From contig NC_051129.1 of NCBI RefSeq assembly GCF_014839805.1, positions 3,972,920 through 4,036,919 of the forward strand: DNA of 64,000 nucleotides. The letters are read 5' to 3'. The notes below the pieces were generated by a model. The model was not told the origin of the DNA and ran no database searches. It worked only from the letters and a program-made list of their open reading frames with translations. Numbering within the stretch: the first letter of the stretch is position 1; each line of letters opens with the position of its first letter. Below are positions 24,918 to 36,605 of the stretch, piece by piece. The DNA is from Manduca sexta (lineage: Eukaryota > Arthropoda > Insecta > Lepidoptera > Sphingidae). The translations under genes were made by a program, and so were the position numbers.

Positions 24918-25844
24918 TGAATCATTGATAAAAAGTAAATTAATAACTGGGTAAAAATTAAGTTGGTTTATAAGACTTAATTTAGTTTCAGTCTTATCTC
25001 TTTCACGGGAATATTCACATATTTATATACAAAGTATACTGGCGGGATAATGATGATGTATTACATAAATTAAACCATGATTATAATGAAAAATTCGCCC
25101 GTATTGTAAAACTTCGCAAGAATATTAAAATTCCGCTTAATTTAACCTTAACAATAATATTTCACGAACCACAATATTTTCCTTCTAATGAAACCATAAA
25201 ACCAGTGGTAGGAGTCAAGATGTTACTTATTCAGGGGTTTTGCGCGCCGCCGTTGCCTTATGTAGATTAGTTTCTAGGGTTGCCAGCATCTGAATCATAA
25301 CCGATGGTCAGTTGAGGGATTATAGCGCGAATAAATCTTGGTGTAATGAATTGATTAGTGTGTTGTATGAATAATTAAGTGCGAATGAGTTCTTATTGTG
25401 ATTTATGGTATTACAATAGTTTATGTGACCTCGGTCATTAATTGTGTCAAAATATTAAGGATTTTAAAAGTATTCAACGTAGACCAAGGGAACTTTTGAA
25501 ATATATGGAATTTTGCATAATCATTTAGTAGTTTCATGTTACGTTTTTAATAAAATTAAAATCACTACATATTGTAAAAAAAAAACCATTTTGCAGTGTT
25601 TTTCGCGGTTTTTCTATTTTAATTTGATTTGAACCTAAAAGACCGGCTGCTCGACTTCAAAACAATGTGAGCTCATTCTGCGTAGATCGGACCGTCAACA
25701 GCTAAATTTAAAAAACCAAAATTGTATAATTGTAAAACGTAGGTAGATATTGTAACTTAGAATTTTCGGTTGACCAACACCTTCGTCCGCCCCGTGACTA
25801 CTACTAACGCTGCAAAGTCTTCGAAACGTCGCGTCGGGAGACAA
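24918..25844. other. Unique DNA with GC-richer right edge
   Basis: 25787-25840 (tcgtccgccccgtgactac ... cgaaacgtcgcgtcgggag) abuts the next Helitron and loosely resembles 10376-10425. The rest is unassigned. Confidence 0.4.
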
Positions 25845-25969
25845 TCTATATATATAAAAAATATTAATTTTATATAACTGTCAATTGTTTGAAATAACTG
25901 TCAGCGATTGACAGAATGCGCGCTGCAAATTCATAGTTAAGACGGGACAACGTCTGTCGGGTCAACTAG
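25845..25969 (+). mobile_element. Complete 125-bp miniature Helitron
   Basis: It starts TCTATATATATAAAAA after host A (25844) and ends with hairpin AGACG ggacaa CGTCT, a 10-nt spacer (gtcgggtcaa) and CTAG, before host T (25970). It differs from the other Helitrons in its 3' end and so is a second Helitron family. Its 5' end resembles that of the fragment at 34385-34582. There is no coding capacity. Confidence 0.8.
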
Positions 25970-26409
25970 TTGTAATATAACCGCTGTAAAATCTGCAGTT
26001 TTATTTCAATGTCCAACATTCGCGTAAACATAAATCATCACAATTATATTCCTCATATAATGCTTATACCAGAATAACACAAGACACCCGATCGCGTTTT
26101 GTTTATAAATTATGCCTATGGCGGTGGGAATTTTAAAATTTCGGTCTTTTAATACTTGAAGCGAAAGTTCCCCTACCAGTTCTACCGGTATCGTGTGACA
26201 TAGATCAGTAGGCCTGATTCAGTTCGTCCAATTCGCTACGCACCTATTCGGTTTTAAGTCCTTGATTGGTTGTTACATCATGGCGATTTGTATCAATATT
26301 TAAAAATATATGTAACGTTGAATGAAATTAATTTGATCTATAATTTAATTTTGTTATTTTATAAATAAATATTTCAATTACTAAACTGAGTGATAAACTT
26401 ATACACTGC

Positions 26410-26513
26410 TTTTAAGTGCTATAGGCTCCTTTTTATCCTGGGGAAAAATAAAGTTGGATATTTATCCCCGAAAAACTTCTTCACGTGGGCGGAGCCGTGA
26501 ACAAAAACTGTCA
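26410..26513 (+). mobile_element. Decayed Helitron 3' fragment
   Basis: tgctataggctcctttttatc ... cacgtgggcggagccgtgaacaaaaact resembles the 3' third of the 6917-7102 family. The terminal CTAG has become CTGT. Confidence 0.45.
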
Positions 26514-27064
26514 TTATATATATCGAAACGAGGTGGAGGATATGGATACTGTGTAAATCATTAAACATTCATTTCCAGGATTTACTAGATTGGTTCTAGT
26601 TTTTTCTGTGTCCGATCTTTACTATGCATATTCTAGGATGTCAGAAAATTAAAAAGCAATATTGTGCTAAAAGACTTTTATAGACTTCCAGAAATGCGAT
26701 AAACTAGACTCTAAAGAATCTAACCAAAAAAAAGTAAAGCCCAAAGCCTCTAATTTGTGAATTTGTTTTTACTAAAAGCTATTTACTTATTTACATAATT
26801 GTAACGTTTTATAAGTATATTCATGTATTTAATTCACTTATAAATACTTTTTCTTTACGTAAGTAGATTTAGCTTAATTAACATTTTGCATCATCATTAC
26901 GCAACAGCGTTTAGAAATTAATTAAGTGTATTTTTATTTTAATTGTTGAGAACTGAACATTAAAAATAAAAAATTGAATTAGACTTTCTTTCTTTTACTT
27001 AAAACCTCTATTATACTTAATGCTTGTTTTTTTTATTTTAATTGAATAAGTAATTACTATATTA
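26514..27064. other. Unique AT-rich DNA
   Basis: Nothing was recognised. Confidence 0.45.
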
Positions 27065-27360
27065 AGCTGCGATAGCTTAGTTGTGAGCGGAAAGGATTGC
27101 CAATATGAGAGGCCGCAGGTTCAAAACTCAAGGGTACGCATTTCTGACGTATTCTTTTTGAATTTTAGCTAGCTTTAACGGTGAAGGAAAACAATCGTAA
27201 GGAAACCTTAATATATGAGAAGTTCTCTTTAAACATTTTAAGGATACGTGGTGTCTGCCAATCCGTACTAGGCCAGCGTGGACTAAGGTCTTATCCCATT
27301 CAGGAATTGAAAAGGCCCATGCCCAGCAGTGGTACAGTATATAATACAGGGCTGATATAA
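27065..27360 (+). mobile_element. tRNA-derived SINE, full length, plus strand
   Basis: The tRNA-like head (gctgcgatagcttagttgtg, A-box-like at 27073-27084) is followed by a B-box-like GGTTCAAAACT (27118-27128). The body contains ttaacggtgaaggaaaac, gagaagttctct, ctaggccagcgtggactaag and the tail tataatacagggctgatat. Copies of the same family lie at 32199-32525 and 60500-60822. This is the most diverged head of the three. No clear target-site duplication was found. Confidence 0.85.
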
Positions 27361-29109
27361 TTTTCTTTTTATATTGAATGTTATATTATTATTATATATT
27401 AAGATATACATATTGCTTACATACCCATTTGTTCTAACTTGTTTATACTAAGTACTAAGGTAGCAGATACATTTAAATCATGCCTGAGTTTCGCACTATT
27501 AACAAAAATATCCTCCATTGACCTTTAACGATTATATGCCAACAGACTTTAGAGAGACATCGTTTTTACTATTACCTTAAAAAAATATACATACTTACTC
27601 GTTATAAATACTCCTTTCATTTTCCGTGTTGGCTATTCGAAAGATTAAACAAAACATTGTGCCCAGAGTCGTTTTACCTTAATTAAAATGATAATTAAAA
27701 ATATTTCTATGGAACATTGCATATTTAAAATGTTAACTGAAAACCGCAGCATTCAGAGCGTGTAAAGTAATGAAAGTGGAAAACTTTTGATGAAAAATAT
27801 GGAACTAATGCAACTGCGTGTCAGTGAATAGCCGACGTATATGCTGCATGGACTGAATGCATATTTATGTGTATATTATTTATATACAGCGAAGGGTATT
27901 TATAAAATTAATTTTACATACAGAATATCGAAAAATATTAGGAAATGGAATTACTAATACGTCCAACGAATATGTCCAATAATGTCAGTTCGCAAAATTT
28001 TTATCGCGTATTTTTATACCGTATTGTACAATTCAACCGACACCGCTTACAGAGCCCAACCCGCGGGTAATATTTAAATTAAAATTTATTTTATCACAGA
28101 CACCTGCAAAACTTTTTGATTTATTAAAGCACAATTCGCGTGTCACGCTCCGTTAATTTAGGTACTTTGTTTTTAATACACATTTATCTATATAAACTGT
28201 TGTTAGCTAAAATGGACGATTTATGAGGTATGCACGCTGGAACTTTACCACAGATTAAAAGTTGACTGGAATTCAAACATAAAGTGAGACAAATTGAGAC
28301 GGATTTAAAAAGATTCGTGTAAAGGATGCCGAGTGAAAAAATGAAAAGAACTAAAGAGGAAGTTGTTTATAAAAAAGATCTATGCGGCCGACATAATTTG
28401 TTTGCGCTTTATACTAAGGAGTATTGTTATTATGAAATGCTATCTTTTTTCAAATAATTACATTTAATTTTAGATTTTAACGGTGCGGCGCGTTTGATTA
28501 TTTAAAATGTGACAGATCTGAGTGATACAAACACATTTCCTGGAGTTTTATATACTGTTGCGTTGCGTCAGTTAATATTCCATTTGGTCGTAAAACGTCT
28601 TCGCACCACGATTCTTCATATCATTTTTTACGGCTAATGATGAGTGCCATAATGCATAATATACTAAAATGTGTCTGTCGTTTTACAATAGAAAGATTTG
28701 TAACTTCTTTTATTTTTTTGGGCTGCAATCTGCACAATGCTTAAGAATATGTGGCAATAGGGTTGTTGTCTTTCTCTAGTTTTCAAGTTAGATACACTTT
28801 ACAAGTTATAATTCAATAGTTGGTAAAGACGTAAGCAACAAACGGACGAACTTCCACAATTATATAATTAGTTAGCTGACATTTAATATTTATTACTTAA
28901 GTGTAACCAAACCCAAAACAGGTCAACAAGTGACAAAACTAATTCCGTATCTCGCTGCCATCTTTGTAATTCGTCACGTCATAACCGTGCCTTTTCGGGT
29001 TAGTTTTCGCGACGTGTTGCGCCTTTTTGCGTGTGTATTTACGGGTTAAACCTACAGAAAACGTTGGCTAGCGTGTTTTAATAACGTAATGGAAAATACT
29101 AGTGAATAC
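27361..29109. other. Unique AT-rich non-coding DNA
   Basis: No gene or repeat was recognised. 28470-28500 and 28980-29040 are slightly CpG-rich (ggtgcggcgcgtttg; cgcgacgtgttgcgcctttt) without an exon. Confidence 0.45.
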
Positions 29110-29305
29110 GCTTTATAAGAGTAGGTAAACGGGCAAACAGATCACTCAATGGTAAATGATCATTGAAAAGCCACACTGCTTGGGATTGTGGGTGTTTTAT
29201 TGAATTGTAAGGAGAGATATGGGTATTAGAGGGTAAAGTACCTGGGTAGCGTAGTTGTATTGCAGTACTAGTTAGGACTGCCATGGAAGGGAAAGGGGCA
29301 AAATG
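29110..29305 (-). repeat. Retrotransposon-derived repeat, minus strand
   Basis: gtaggtaaacgggcaaacagatcactcaatggtaaatgatc is a diverged form of a lepidopteran interspersed repeat with a (c)tgatggtaagtgatc core. It stands head to tail with the family T copy at 29311. Family name and right border are uncertain. Confidence 0.45.
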
Positions 29306-29310
29306 CCAAC

Positions 29311-29540
29311 TCATTATTATTTTTTCTATTTATGCCAGCACGACAAAGTGATCTTCCTGCACCTGATGGTAGTGAAGTGGGGTCCAATTGAATGTCGACT
29401 GACGTGAGATGATTATCCCTCGGTAGTTGACACAATTATGTCGGTCTATTGGAACGCAACACACGTGTTGGTAGATTTTAACAACTTGTTTACGGTGGTT
29501 CCTATCCGGGCGGATAACATAAATCCAACCACCAGCAATA
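29311..29540 (-). mobile_element. Non-LTR retrotransposon/SINE 3' region, family T copy 3
   Basis: A T-rich start (29311-29328) is followed by cgacaaagtgatcttcctg, cacctgatggtagtgaagtg, gaatgtcgactgacgtgag, ggtagttgacacaattatg, and the distal segment cggtggttcctatccgggcg ... accaccagcaa. It is co-linear with 17543-17780. Confidence 0.65.
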
Positions 29541-30807
29541 CCACATTAGACCTTTGGTTTTGGATTCCTCTTATAACAAATTTACCTTTGATATTGACCT
29601 TTATTATTGCCACATATTGGACGATTGTGCCACTATGCCCAAACTTGAGTTTATGTACGTTACCAGGTTAGCAGGTCACCACTTCAGCTTGCTTCAGGCG
29701 GTGAGCCATCTTTTGATCTTTAGCTGGCCTCATATAATTCATATTAACATTATATGATAGATTCCACACTCACGCCTTTTTTACATAGATATAGACTAAG
29801 GTTTACCCAGTACATTCAAGCTATAGTTCAAATCTGACTGATAATATGTAACGCTTATCAAGAACCAACTTCCATCCTGAGTAAACCAGGTTTTCTTGAA
29901 TTTCGACCTGGGAATTGAACCTATGTATCGCGGCTCACAAGTGCGATACCATAAGACTAGAGGTATATTATTTGGTGCTATTAATACAGTTAAAGGAACA
30001 CACCATTGTAGGATTATACACGCTGGACGAACTGAATTTCGAATTTTCAATTCACAAAGCAGAAAACTTGCCCCAAATTTCATTGTGCTCTTAGTTTTGT
30101 TTAATAGGTTTGTGGTGAACCCTACAAGCGCTTGATTTAGGTCTAGGCTTTTGATTTCTCGAAAACTTGTCTAGACTTAAAGCCATATTTTATTCAGGCT
30201 GAATTGTTGTGCTTGTGTTTAATTCTGTTTAAATTAACTTTACAACTTCCATTGTGTATTAGGAGATTGTTTCAAACAAATGGCCAGTACCTTGCTACGT
30301 TTGTATTAAAGGGTAATTGTGAAAATTACATATATTTTACCACTAATATTTAAAAAAAATATTTTCATAGTTACAAGCAAAATCTTAAATGAAATTGAAT
30401 TAGCACAGCGTCAAACTGCAAGCACGCTTCATGTTTCACAAAGGCGTATGGAGTACCTACATTTGAGACGATTAAGTCACGAAGCACATTCTCCAAGTAT
30501 CGTGTTCCTAGTGATATGTCATGGCCGTCTTTATTTTCGTTTAGCTTTGCATTTGAAGATATTGTAAAGTAATTGGAATTCGAATTAGATCGTATTAGGT
30601 TTTAGCTAAATTAAGGAGTAATATGAATAATTAATTGGTAATTCTATTGCTATATATTCTGATGATTGCAATAGCAAAGTATCTGGGCATGTATCAAAAT
30701 TTTGATCAATTAAGTCTGTTATTTCTTCTTGTACAGCAACTAACTTTTGAAGACGTCCAAGAATTGAAAGTTTTAATACTAACTCCCACAAACCCACTTG
30801 ATATTGC
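29541..30807. other. Unassigned DNA between retrotransposon fragments
   Basis: Several frames of 70-95 codons overlap on both strands (29796-30083 minus, 29896-30135 plus, 30319-30567 plus). Openness on both strands and the lack of splice sites or recognisable motifs make none of them a supported gene. Confidence 0.4.
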
Positions 30808-30817
30808 TCTCATCATC

Positions 30818-30868
30818 TCAGCCACAGGAAGTCCACTGCTGAACATAGGCCTCCCCCAAGGATCTCCA
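30818..30868 (-). mobile_element. LINE ORF C-terminus fragment, family L1a copy 1
   Basis: On the minus strand the frame WRSLGEAYVQQWTSCG ends in TGA. The same C-terminus appears at 31387-31482 (WRSIGKAYVQQWTIPG) and 58014-58085. It is the conserved end of a reverse-transcriptase-bearing non-LTR retrotransposon common in Lepidoptera, and the rest of the element is missing, as expected for a 5'-truncated insertion. No enzyme domain is present. Confidence 0.7.
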
Positions 30869-31372
30869 CGTCGATATTGCTCTACGTTTTTCAAAAGAAG
30901 TAACATTTAAAATTTGGTAATTATCTCTATACTCCACCGGTTACATTTCTATTTAGACCTTGGTTATTCCCGACTTTTATAAAGATTGTAAAATATAATA
31001 TTGTCACTGTATAACATTTAAATGATTTGCTTTTAAATATTCTGGCATTTTTAGTTACTATTCGCGCTATTGTATCCTTTTTGCTCGTTCTATATCAATT
31101 TAGTTTTTCTGAGACATTTTTAAGATCAATTCATAGTTGAGTCACGACTTTTAAAGTATTCGATTTGTTGCTTAGTTCTTACTTCCAATGCGTACGTGAA
31201 GGAAAAAATTAACTACGTTCCAAAATTAAACTATTTGTCAAAAGAAATGATGGAGAACAATTCGTCTGATTTCGCTAATGGTTTTGATATGCTACGGCTT
31301 TGCATTAGATGAAATATTAGTTCTGATGGACTCGCAGCAAAAGTTTAGTCAGCCCATTAGTAGATTCTTGTA

Positions 31373-31482
31373 TCATCATCATCATTTCAGCCGGGAATCG
31401 TCCACTGCTGGACATAGGCCTTCCCGATTGAGCGCCACAGGGACCGGTTCTGGGCCGCCCTCATCCATCGGACTCCGGCGAC
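31373..31482 (-). mobile_element. LINE ORF C-terminus and tail, family L1a copy 2
   Basis: The minus-strand frame reads VAGVRWMRAAQNRSLWRSIG and continues KAYVQQWTIPG, then TGA (31387-31389), followed by an (atg)n tail (tgatgatgatg read on minus). It is the longest of the three copies and keeps 31 codons without a break. Only the extreme C-terminus downstream of the reverse transcriptase remains, so it cannot function. Confidence 0.75.
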
Positions 31483-31638
31483 CCTCACCAGATATATTGT
31501 TAATAAATCTTACTGTTATCAAAACTGGTAACAATATATTTCATTCCATTTTGTAATTTGTTTTTAAATAACTCTTAGTCACACAAATATTAAAAAACAT
31601 TTAGCACTTACTATTTTAAAGTATAATTTTGTCCACCT

Positions 31639-31860
31639 TCAAGGAAATGCTAGCCGTCTCGGAATATGCTTGCGTGTAACTCGATCCTCGCTCCACTTCC
31701 AACAAACACGACGTAACCGCACAGAATCATGTACATTGCTACATTTCGCTATAAGTTCAATGAGGAATTTGTTATAAATAGGAAATGGATGGCGATGTAA
31801 TAAGGTTTGGAATGGTCGATATTGGATTGATAGTTGTGCAAGTTTGTGAATACGAGACAT
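31639..31860 (-). CDS. Unidentified 73-codon ORF with coding-like composition
   Basis: An ATG (31858-31860) opens MSRIHKLAQLSIQYRPFQTL, continues through a central segment (FLIELIAKCSNVHDSVRLRR) and a basic, Trp-containing end (VCWKWSEDRVTRKHIPRRLAF), then TGA. Arginine is mostly encoded by CGN codons, which are rare in this AT-rich background and argue for past or present coding. A fair splice acceptor (gtatgttacatcag) lies 12 nt upstream of the ATG. No membrane segment or known motif is recognised. It lies between a LINE fragment and a SINE, so it may equally be a relic of an unrecognised mobile element. Function unknown. Confidence 0.35.
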   Translation of the reverse strand: MSRIHKLAQLSIQYRPFQTLLHRHPFPIYNKFLIELIAKCSNVHDSVRLRRVCWKWSEDRVTRKHIPRRLAFP

Positions 31861-32187
31861 AATATGCACTGATGTAACATACGCGAAACAATTGCACAGT
31901 TTGACGTGAAATGTTTTAATATAGTCATAAGAAGTTATTCTCTAGAGATAGTTCCATATGTGCTCTAATTGAATAAAAACAAGTTCATGAGATTTTTTTT
32001 ATTGGCAATAAATTATGTTTTATATATGACTAATATTTATCGACGTATTACGGTTTCTCTTTGACAGATGGAGTCAGACATAACTGATCTATAGCAACCT
32101 CTTTACACGCGCTTAAACCTGTTAGCGACTTCCGCAAGTTACATTTCGAGTTCAGGCGATGACAGGTGTAGGTATATTGATATGTAT

Positions 32188-32198
32188 ACTATGTATTA
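32188..32198 (+). repeat. Target-site duplication, left (ACTATGTATTA)
   Basis: An 11-bp direct repeat identical to 32526-32536, exactly flanking the SINE. Confidence 0.8.
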
Positions 32199-32525
32199 TA
32201 ATAATAATAATATCAGCCCTGTATTATATACTTGCCCACTGCTGAGCACGGGCCTCCTCTACTACTGAGAGGGTTTAGGCCTTAGTCCACCACGCTGGCC
32301 TAGTGCGGATTGGTAGACTTCACACACCTTCGAAATTCCTATAGAGAACTTCTCAGATGTGCAGGTTTCCTCACGATGTTTTCCTTCACCGTTAAAGCGA
32401 ACGATAAATTCACAAATACACACGTTTTTTTTTTAGAAAAGTCAGAGGTGTGTGCCCTTGGGATTTGAACCTGCGGACATTCGTCTTGGCAGTCCGTTCC
32501 ACACCCAACTAGGCTATCGCCGCTA
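32199..32525 (-). mobile_element. tRNA-derived SINE, full length, minus strand
   Basis: The best-preserved copy of the family seen at 27065-27360. Read on minus, it has head gcggcgatagcctagttggg (A box TAGCCTAGTTGG), B box GGTTCAAATCC (complement of 32461-32471), body with cgttcgctttaacggtgaag and ctaggccagcgtggtggac, and tail tataatacagggctgatatt ending in an (att)n microsatellite. The intact boxes and 11-bp target duplication suggest a relatively young insertion. Confidence 0.9.
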
Positions 32526-32536
32526 ACTATGTATTA
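32526..32536 (+). repeat. Target-site duplication, right
   Basis: ACTATGTATTA, partner of 32188-32198. Confidence 0.8.
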
Positions 32537-33596
32537 ATATATCTATATTTTATTAGTTAGTATCCAAGCAATTACACCCAAGTCTCACAACTTTGTTGTG
32601 ATAAATTTTCTCAGTACCACTAACCAGAATAAAAGTTCAACATTTATTCGAGTTCCACCAAAACAACATAAACATCGAAAACAAAAAGTCCCAACATTTT
32701 CAGTTTATTTGAAACAGCAAATCAGATAAAAACGATAAGTTCGGCCGGTTCCAACGCAATTTGCATTGCCATAAATTAACTCTTGTTTTGAAATCGAAAC
32801 CGCAAGCCCTTCGAGAAAATAATTACATTCCCGTCACGCGACTCGCCAAAGATGGAAGATTATGTGAGTCGGTGAATCGATTTCAAAAATCCCATCCAAT
32901 CAAAATACCGGTCCCATCGTCACCGTGGGGCTGTGAGCTCCTCAATTTATCTGGTTATTACCTCGGGGACCTGTTTCCTTGATGTTAAAAATCAAGATGT
33001 CATTCTTGAATTCCTTATAGCCTGAGTTGCAGCGCATTTCACTCTGAGACCAAGATTATCTTCTGCTTTAAAGGCTATATATTTATTTCAGAATTTTCTT
33101 CCTTGGTTCTGTACGGAATAGGGACCAGTCTTTTCTAGTAAGCTGTTAAAACGACGCAGTAATCTTACGTATCAAGTAGGATTTGACAAAGCACACTAAT
33201 TGTGTCGGTTTAATTTCATTTTTAAACAAAAAATAGTCACTAAATTACCCAAATTGTTAAGGGAATGATAAATGGATTTAATCTCTGACATAAAATGAAA
33301 CGACGTAAAATTGTTTTGTCGATCTTGTGATTTACACCCTCCTTAACCTTTTATTTGTACTTCCTTTAGGACTGGTTTTGTATTTCCAAGATCCCTGAAG
33401 AAAGGGACAGGGCGTCTTTCCCGTGTGAATCAATGGTTTTTGCCCGTAATCGCTGCATACTGAGTGTGGTTGTGTACCGTTTTAAAGGACGTATAGCAGT
33501 TATTTCTACGATAAACTTACGTCTTTATAATAGCTCTATTTGCATATATATAGTGTTATATATTATGTTCTTTTTAATATACATAACTAGCTTCCG
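32537..33596. other. Unique non-coding DNA
   Basis: No gene was recognised. A plus frame at 32761-32982 (starts TTG) covers a GC-moderate stretch but lacks splice or start support. Confidence 0.4.
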
Positions 33597-34085
33597 CCCG
33601 CAGCTTCGCCCGCGTGGATTTCGGATTTCAAAAATGGAGAAGGTGCTCAATTTGTCGGGATGTTTTTTTAATTTATGGTGGTATGCAGGTGGTCCGATTG
33701 TCCGGTCAGGGTCTGATGATGGGATCCTGGTGAAATCGAAGGAACTTTTAACCATTAAGGTTGCACACGAAATGACGGAAGCTTAAAAATGGAGTAACTT
33801 CTCCCGTTTTCCCAACATTTTCCATCACTGCTATGCTCCTATTAATTGTAGCGTGATGAAAAGTATACTATAACCAGCTCAGGAGTATGAAAAATAATTG
33901 TACCAAGTTAAGTTAAAATCCGTCGAGTAGTTTTTGTTTCTATAACGGTTATACAGACAGACAGACAAAAATTTTACTAATTGCATTTTTGGCATCAGTA
34001 TCGATCCCTAATCACCCCCAGTTATTTTTGGAAATATATTTCATGTACAGAATTGACCTCTCTACAGATTTATTATAAGTATAGA
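33597..34085 (-). mobile_element. 489-bp non-autonomous Helitron, minus strand
   Basis: Read on minus it starts TCTATACTTATAATAAATC after host A (complement of T34086). It ends CGCGG gcgaag CTGCG ggcggaag CTAG (33597-33600) before host T. Inside are a (gtct)n run and the phrases tactcgacggattttaac and catcacgctacaattaatag, shared with 49892-50300 on the plus strand. The long frames across it (about 117 codons plus, 76 minus) are incidental. No Rep or helicase is encoded. Confidence 0.85.
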
Positions 34086-34384
34086 TATGCAAAAGTAGCT
34101 CAAAAATTGTCAATAACGAAAACATGCATTTTAAAGTAAAACAAAAGAAATAATATCGTGAAGCCAACCAAATAACTAATGATATATTGAATTTTGTGAC
34201 TGTTCAATTTAGTCGGGTCCGCGATATCACTTTTGTTGAGTTTCAGAACGCGACATTACATTACATTATTATATTCTGTGCTCCAACGCACACTGCTTTG
34301 ATGTTAGGAACACACCTACATTGCTTAGACAACAGTGAACTTTATACAATAGCAATAAAGCTCAAATTGACTCTACGTAGGTAT

Positions 34385-34582
34385 TAGTTAGAAAACGTTT
34401 GTATGGGAAATAGAAAAAAGCTGTTTTGAGGATTTTCCCGGCAATTATTCGAATTTTTCTCACCTTTTAAACCTTCCCTAGACCTCCACAAATAATTCAA
34501 GACCAAGATAAGATAAATCCGTTCAGCCGTTCTCGAGTTTTAGCGAGACTAACGAACAGCAATTCATTTTTATATATATAGA
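34385..34582 (-). mobile_element. Helitron 5' fragment, minus strand
   Basis: Read on minus it begins TCTATATATATAAAAATG after a host A and continues gaattgctgttcgttagtc, ctcgagaacggctgaacgg, a 5' region typical of lepidopteran Helitrons. The 3' terminus could not be found on the low-coordinate side, so the copy is truncated. It belongs with, or near, the family of 25845-25969. Confidence 0.55.
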
Positions 34583-36605
34583 TATGTAATGGATGACTGC
34601 ACATTTGTGTTGCTATGTTACAAAATATTGTTTCGCTAGGAATCTTAAGTTTGCTAAACATGCGGTAAATCAATTCGTTGTAAATTATTGTATGTCTCAA
34701 CTTAAATAAAATCATTTGTTTGTTCAATTTAATATGACGAAATTTTAAAGGCAGAAATATCCATGATTATTAATTATTTTTACATTTTTCTTTCAACTGC
34801 GAGAACTAATCACTAACTAGACGTGAATTTAAATTCTTTACTTGCCAATACTTGTTTAGTTACCCAGATTAAAGCCGAAACAAAATGTATGAAAATGGAC
34901 CTTGAGCTACCACCTTAATTATTTAATTAATTGAGTTGTAACATTGAATACATTCAACGGCTTAGATAAAGCGCTTCGTGCCCTTATTTTCTAAAACGTG
35001 AATAAAATATTCATAGCGTTTACATCCTATAAATCAATATGTCAATGTTAAAAGCGTGACTTTGTTGATAGGGTGTTGGTTTGTTTAAATATTGTTCAGC
35101 CACTTTTGTTATTATTTGAAACCTCTTTGATGCAACTGGCCGCATAGAACAGACGTAAGAAATAAAAAATAGTAACTATATTTGAATTTAGAATTCTCAA
35201 TTTATTTTAATTTAAATGGTTTGATTGGTTCAATAAAATTCTGCGGTGAATATTTGTTTCGTAAAATATTTATGTAATTTGTTTTTTGGTTTTAAACCGA
35301 ATATAGCAATGTTAATTAAGAAAAATTTGAATTTTAGTAGTCTATAAGTAATCTTTAGGATAGGCATATGTTCAGCAGATTTCAAGTGGCTCATGACGAT
35401 GAAAAAAAATATCCAAGAAGGTTAAAATTCAGCCAAAACCGCGGCAAATCAAGCCCATGTGAGTATTTTAATAAGTTAAGCAAACACAGCAAGATTTTCC
35501 GTCCCAGCTAAGAATGATTGATTGAACATCAATAATCTCTTTACATTCACCCCACGTTTTCATATTAAGCACTCCCGGACGTGTGGCGGCACACATCATG
35601 TTCATATTCACGCCTACTACCCTAGAAAGGGCGCAGGAAAGCGAAGAGTCCACACGTAATGTGGACTATAAAAAAATTTAGAAGAAATGCAAAATTTTAT
35701 ACAAAGTGGAGGATAGATATTTTATTATATTATTATAAGTTTTTGAAGTGTGAAGTCATTGCAAAAAAAGAGTTGCCAAATATACCATTTTGCGAAAATA
35801 TTAATTAAAAAAATACATGTAAACCGTAGTGCAATTTGATATTTTTAAAGCGCTATAATATTATGTTCATTCTATAGGTAATGGTGGATAAGTCTAGTTG
35901 CGGTTAAATCTAACTTTGAGAATAGTAGGCTTTCCAAAACGGTCCCAATAAATTTTTAAACACGGTCCCAATCCCTTTGTTTCAAGTCGTCGCGAAATTG
36001 CACTGATTAGAATAAAGATTTTTTGATACGCTTAGAAATTACTTTTTTTTAATGGCTATGGATCTAATCGAAGAACCTAATTTATTGCAGTAGATAACGT
36101 TTTTTTAAGCTTTATCGAAATCATAACAGATTAACAATATCTTTACGATTCACACCTGTTTGTAACAGTTTTCGGTACAGCCTGTAATGTATCGAAAAAG
36201 TGTCCATTTGTGAAGGAACCATTGTTATTACGTCACGTTTTCGCCTCAAGCGATGTGCTAATGAGAGCTGACGTGTGCAGACCGGGACTAAGGGATCTTA
36301 AATGAAACTAATTTTGGCATTCTTATATTCTGTTAGCGTTTGCCGAATTTTGCGGAGCATTTTTTATTATTTTTTTGTAGAGATGGAAGCGAATTTTACC
36401 TTTTTTTAGGGTCTAGTCGGTGTTTGTGCTAACTTCAACGAAAATTAGTTGGGTTTTATAATTAAAGTTTATTACTATAGAGTTTAGGCAAAGATTTTTT
36501 CCGTTTTATCAAGTTTTAAATATATTTTCATCATAAAAATTTATAGAATTAAAATATGTTATTACCGTTATTTTCAATTTGTAATGTTGTTCCATTATAT
36601 ATTAA
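34583..36605. other. Unique AT-rich DNA with one exon-like candidate
   Basis: Apart from the candidate at 35368-35458, nothing was recognised. Frames on minus at 34497-34727 and 35468-35653 are not supported. Confidence 0.4.
35368..35458 (+). other. Exon-like ORF ending at a GTGAGT donor
   Basis: ATG opens MFSRFQVAHDDEKKYPRRLK then FSQNRGKSSP and meets CCCAT|GTGAGT at 35459, leaving phase 1. If unspliced, the frame runs on to TAA at 35509-35511 (47 codons in all). The hydrophilic, charged composition is unlike neighbouring chance frames. The donor lacks the usual AG before GT. It cannot follow the phase-0 exon at 5172 by itself because it begins with its own ATG. Product unknown. Confidence 0.25.

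Noticed and set aside
33433..33786. 117-codon plus-strand ORF
   Set aside because: It lies largely inside the Helitron 33597-34085, antisense to it, and has no transposase features.
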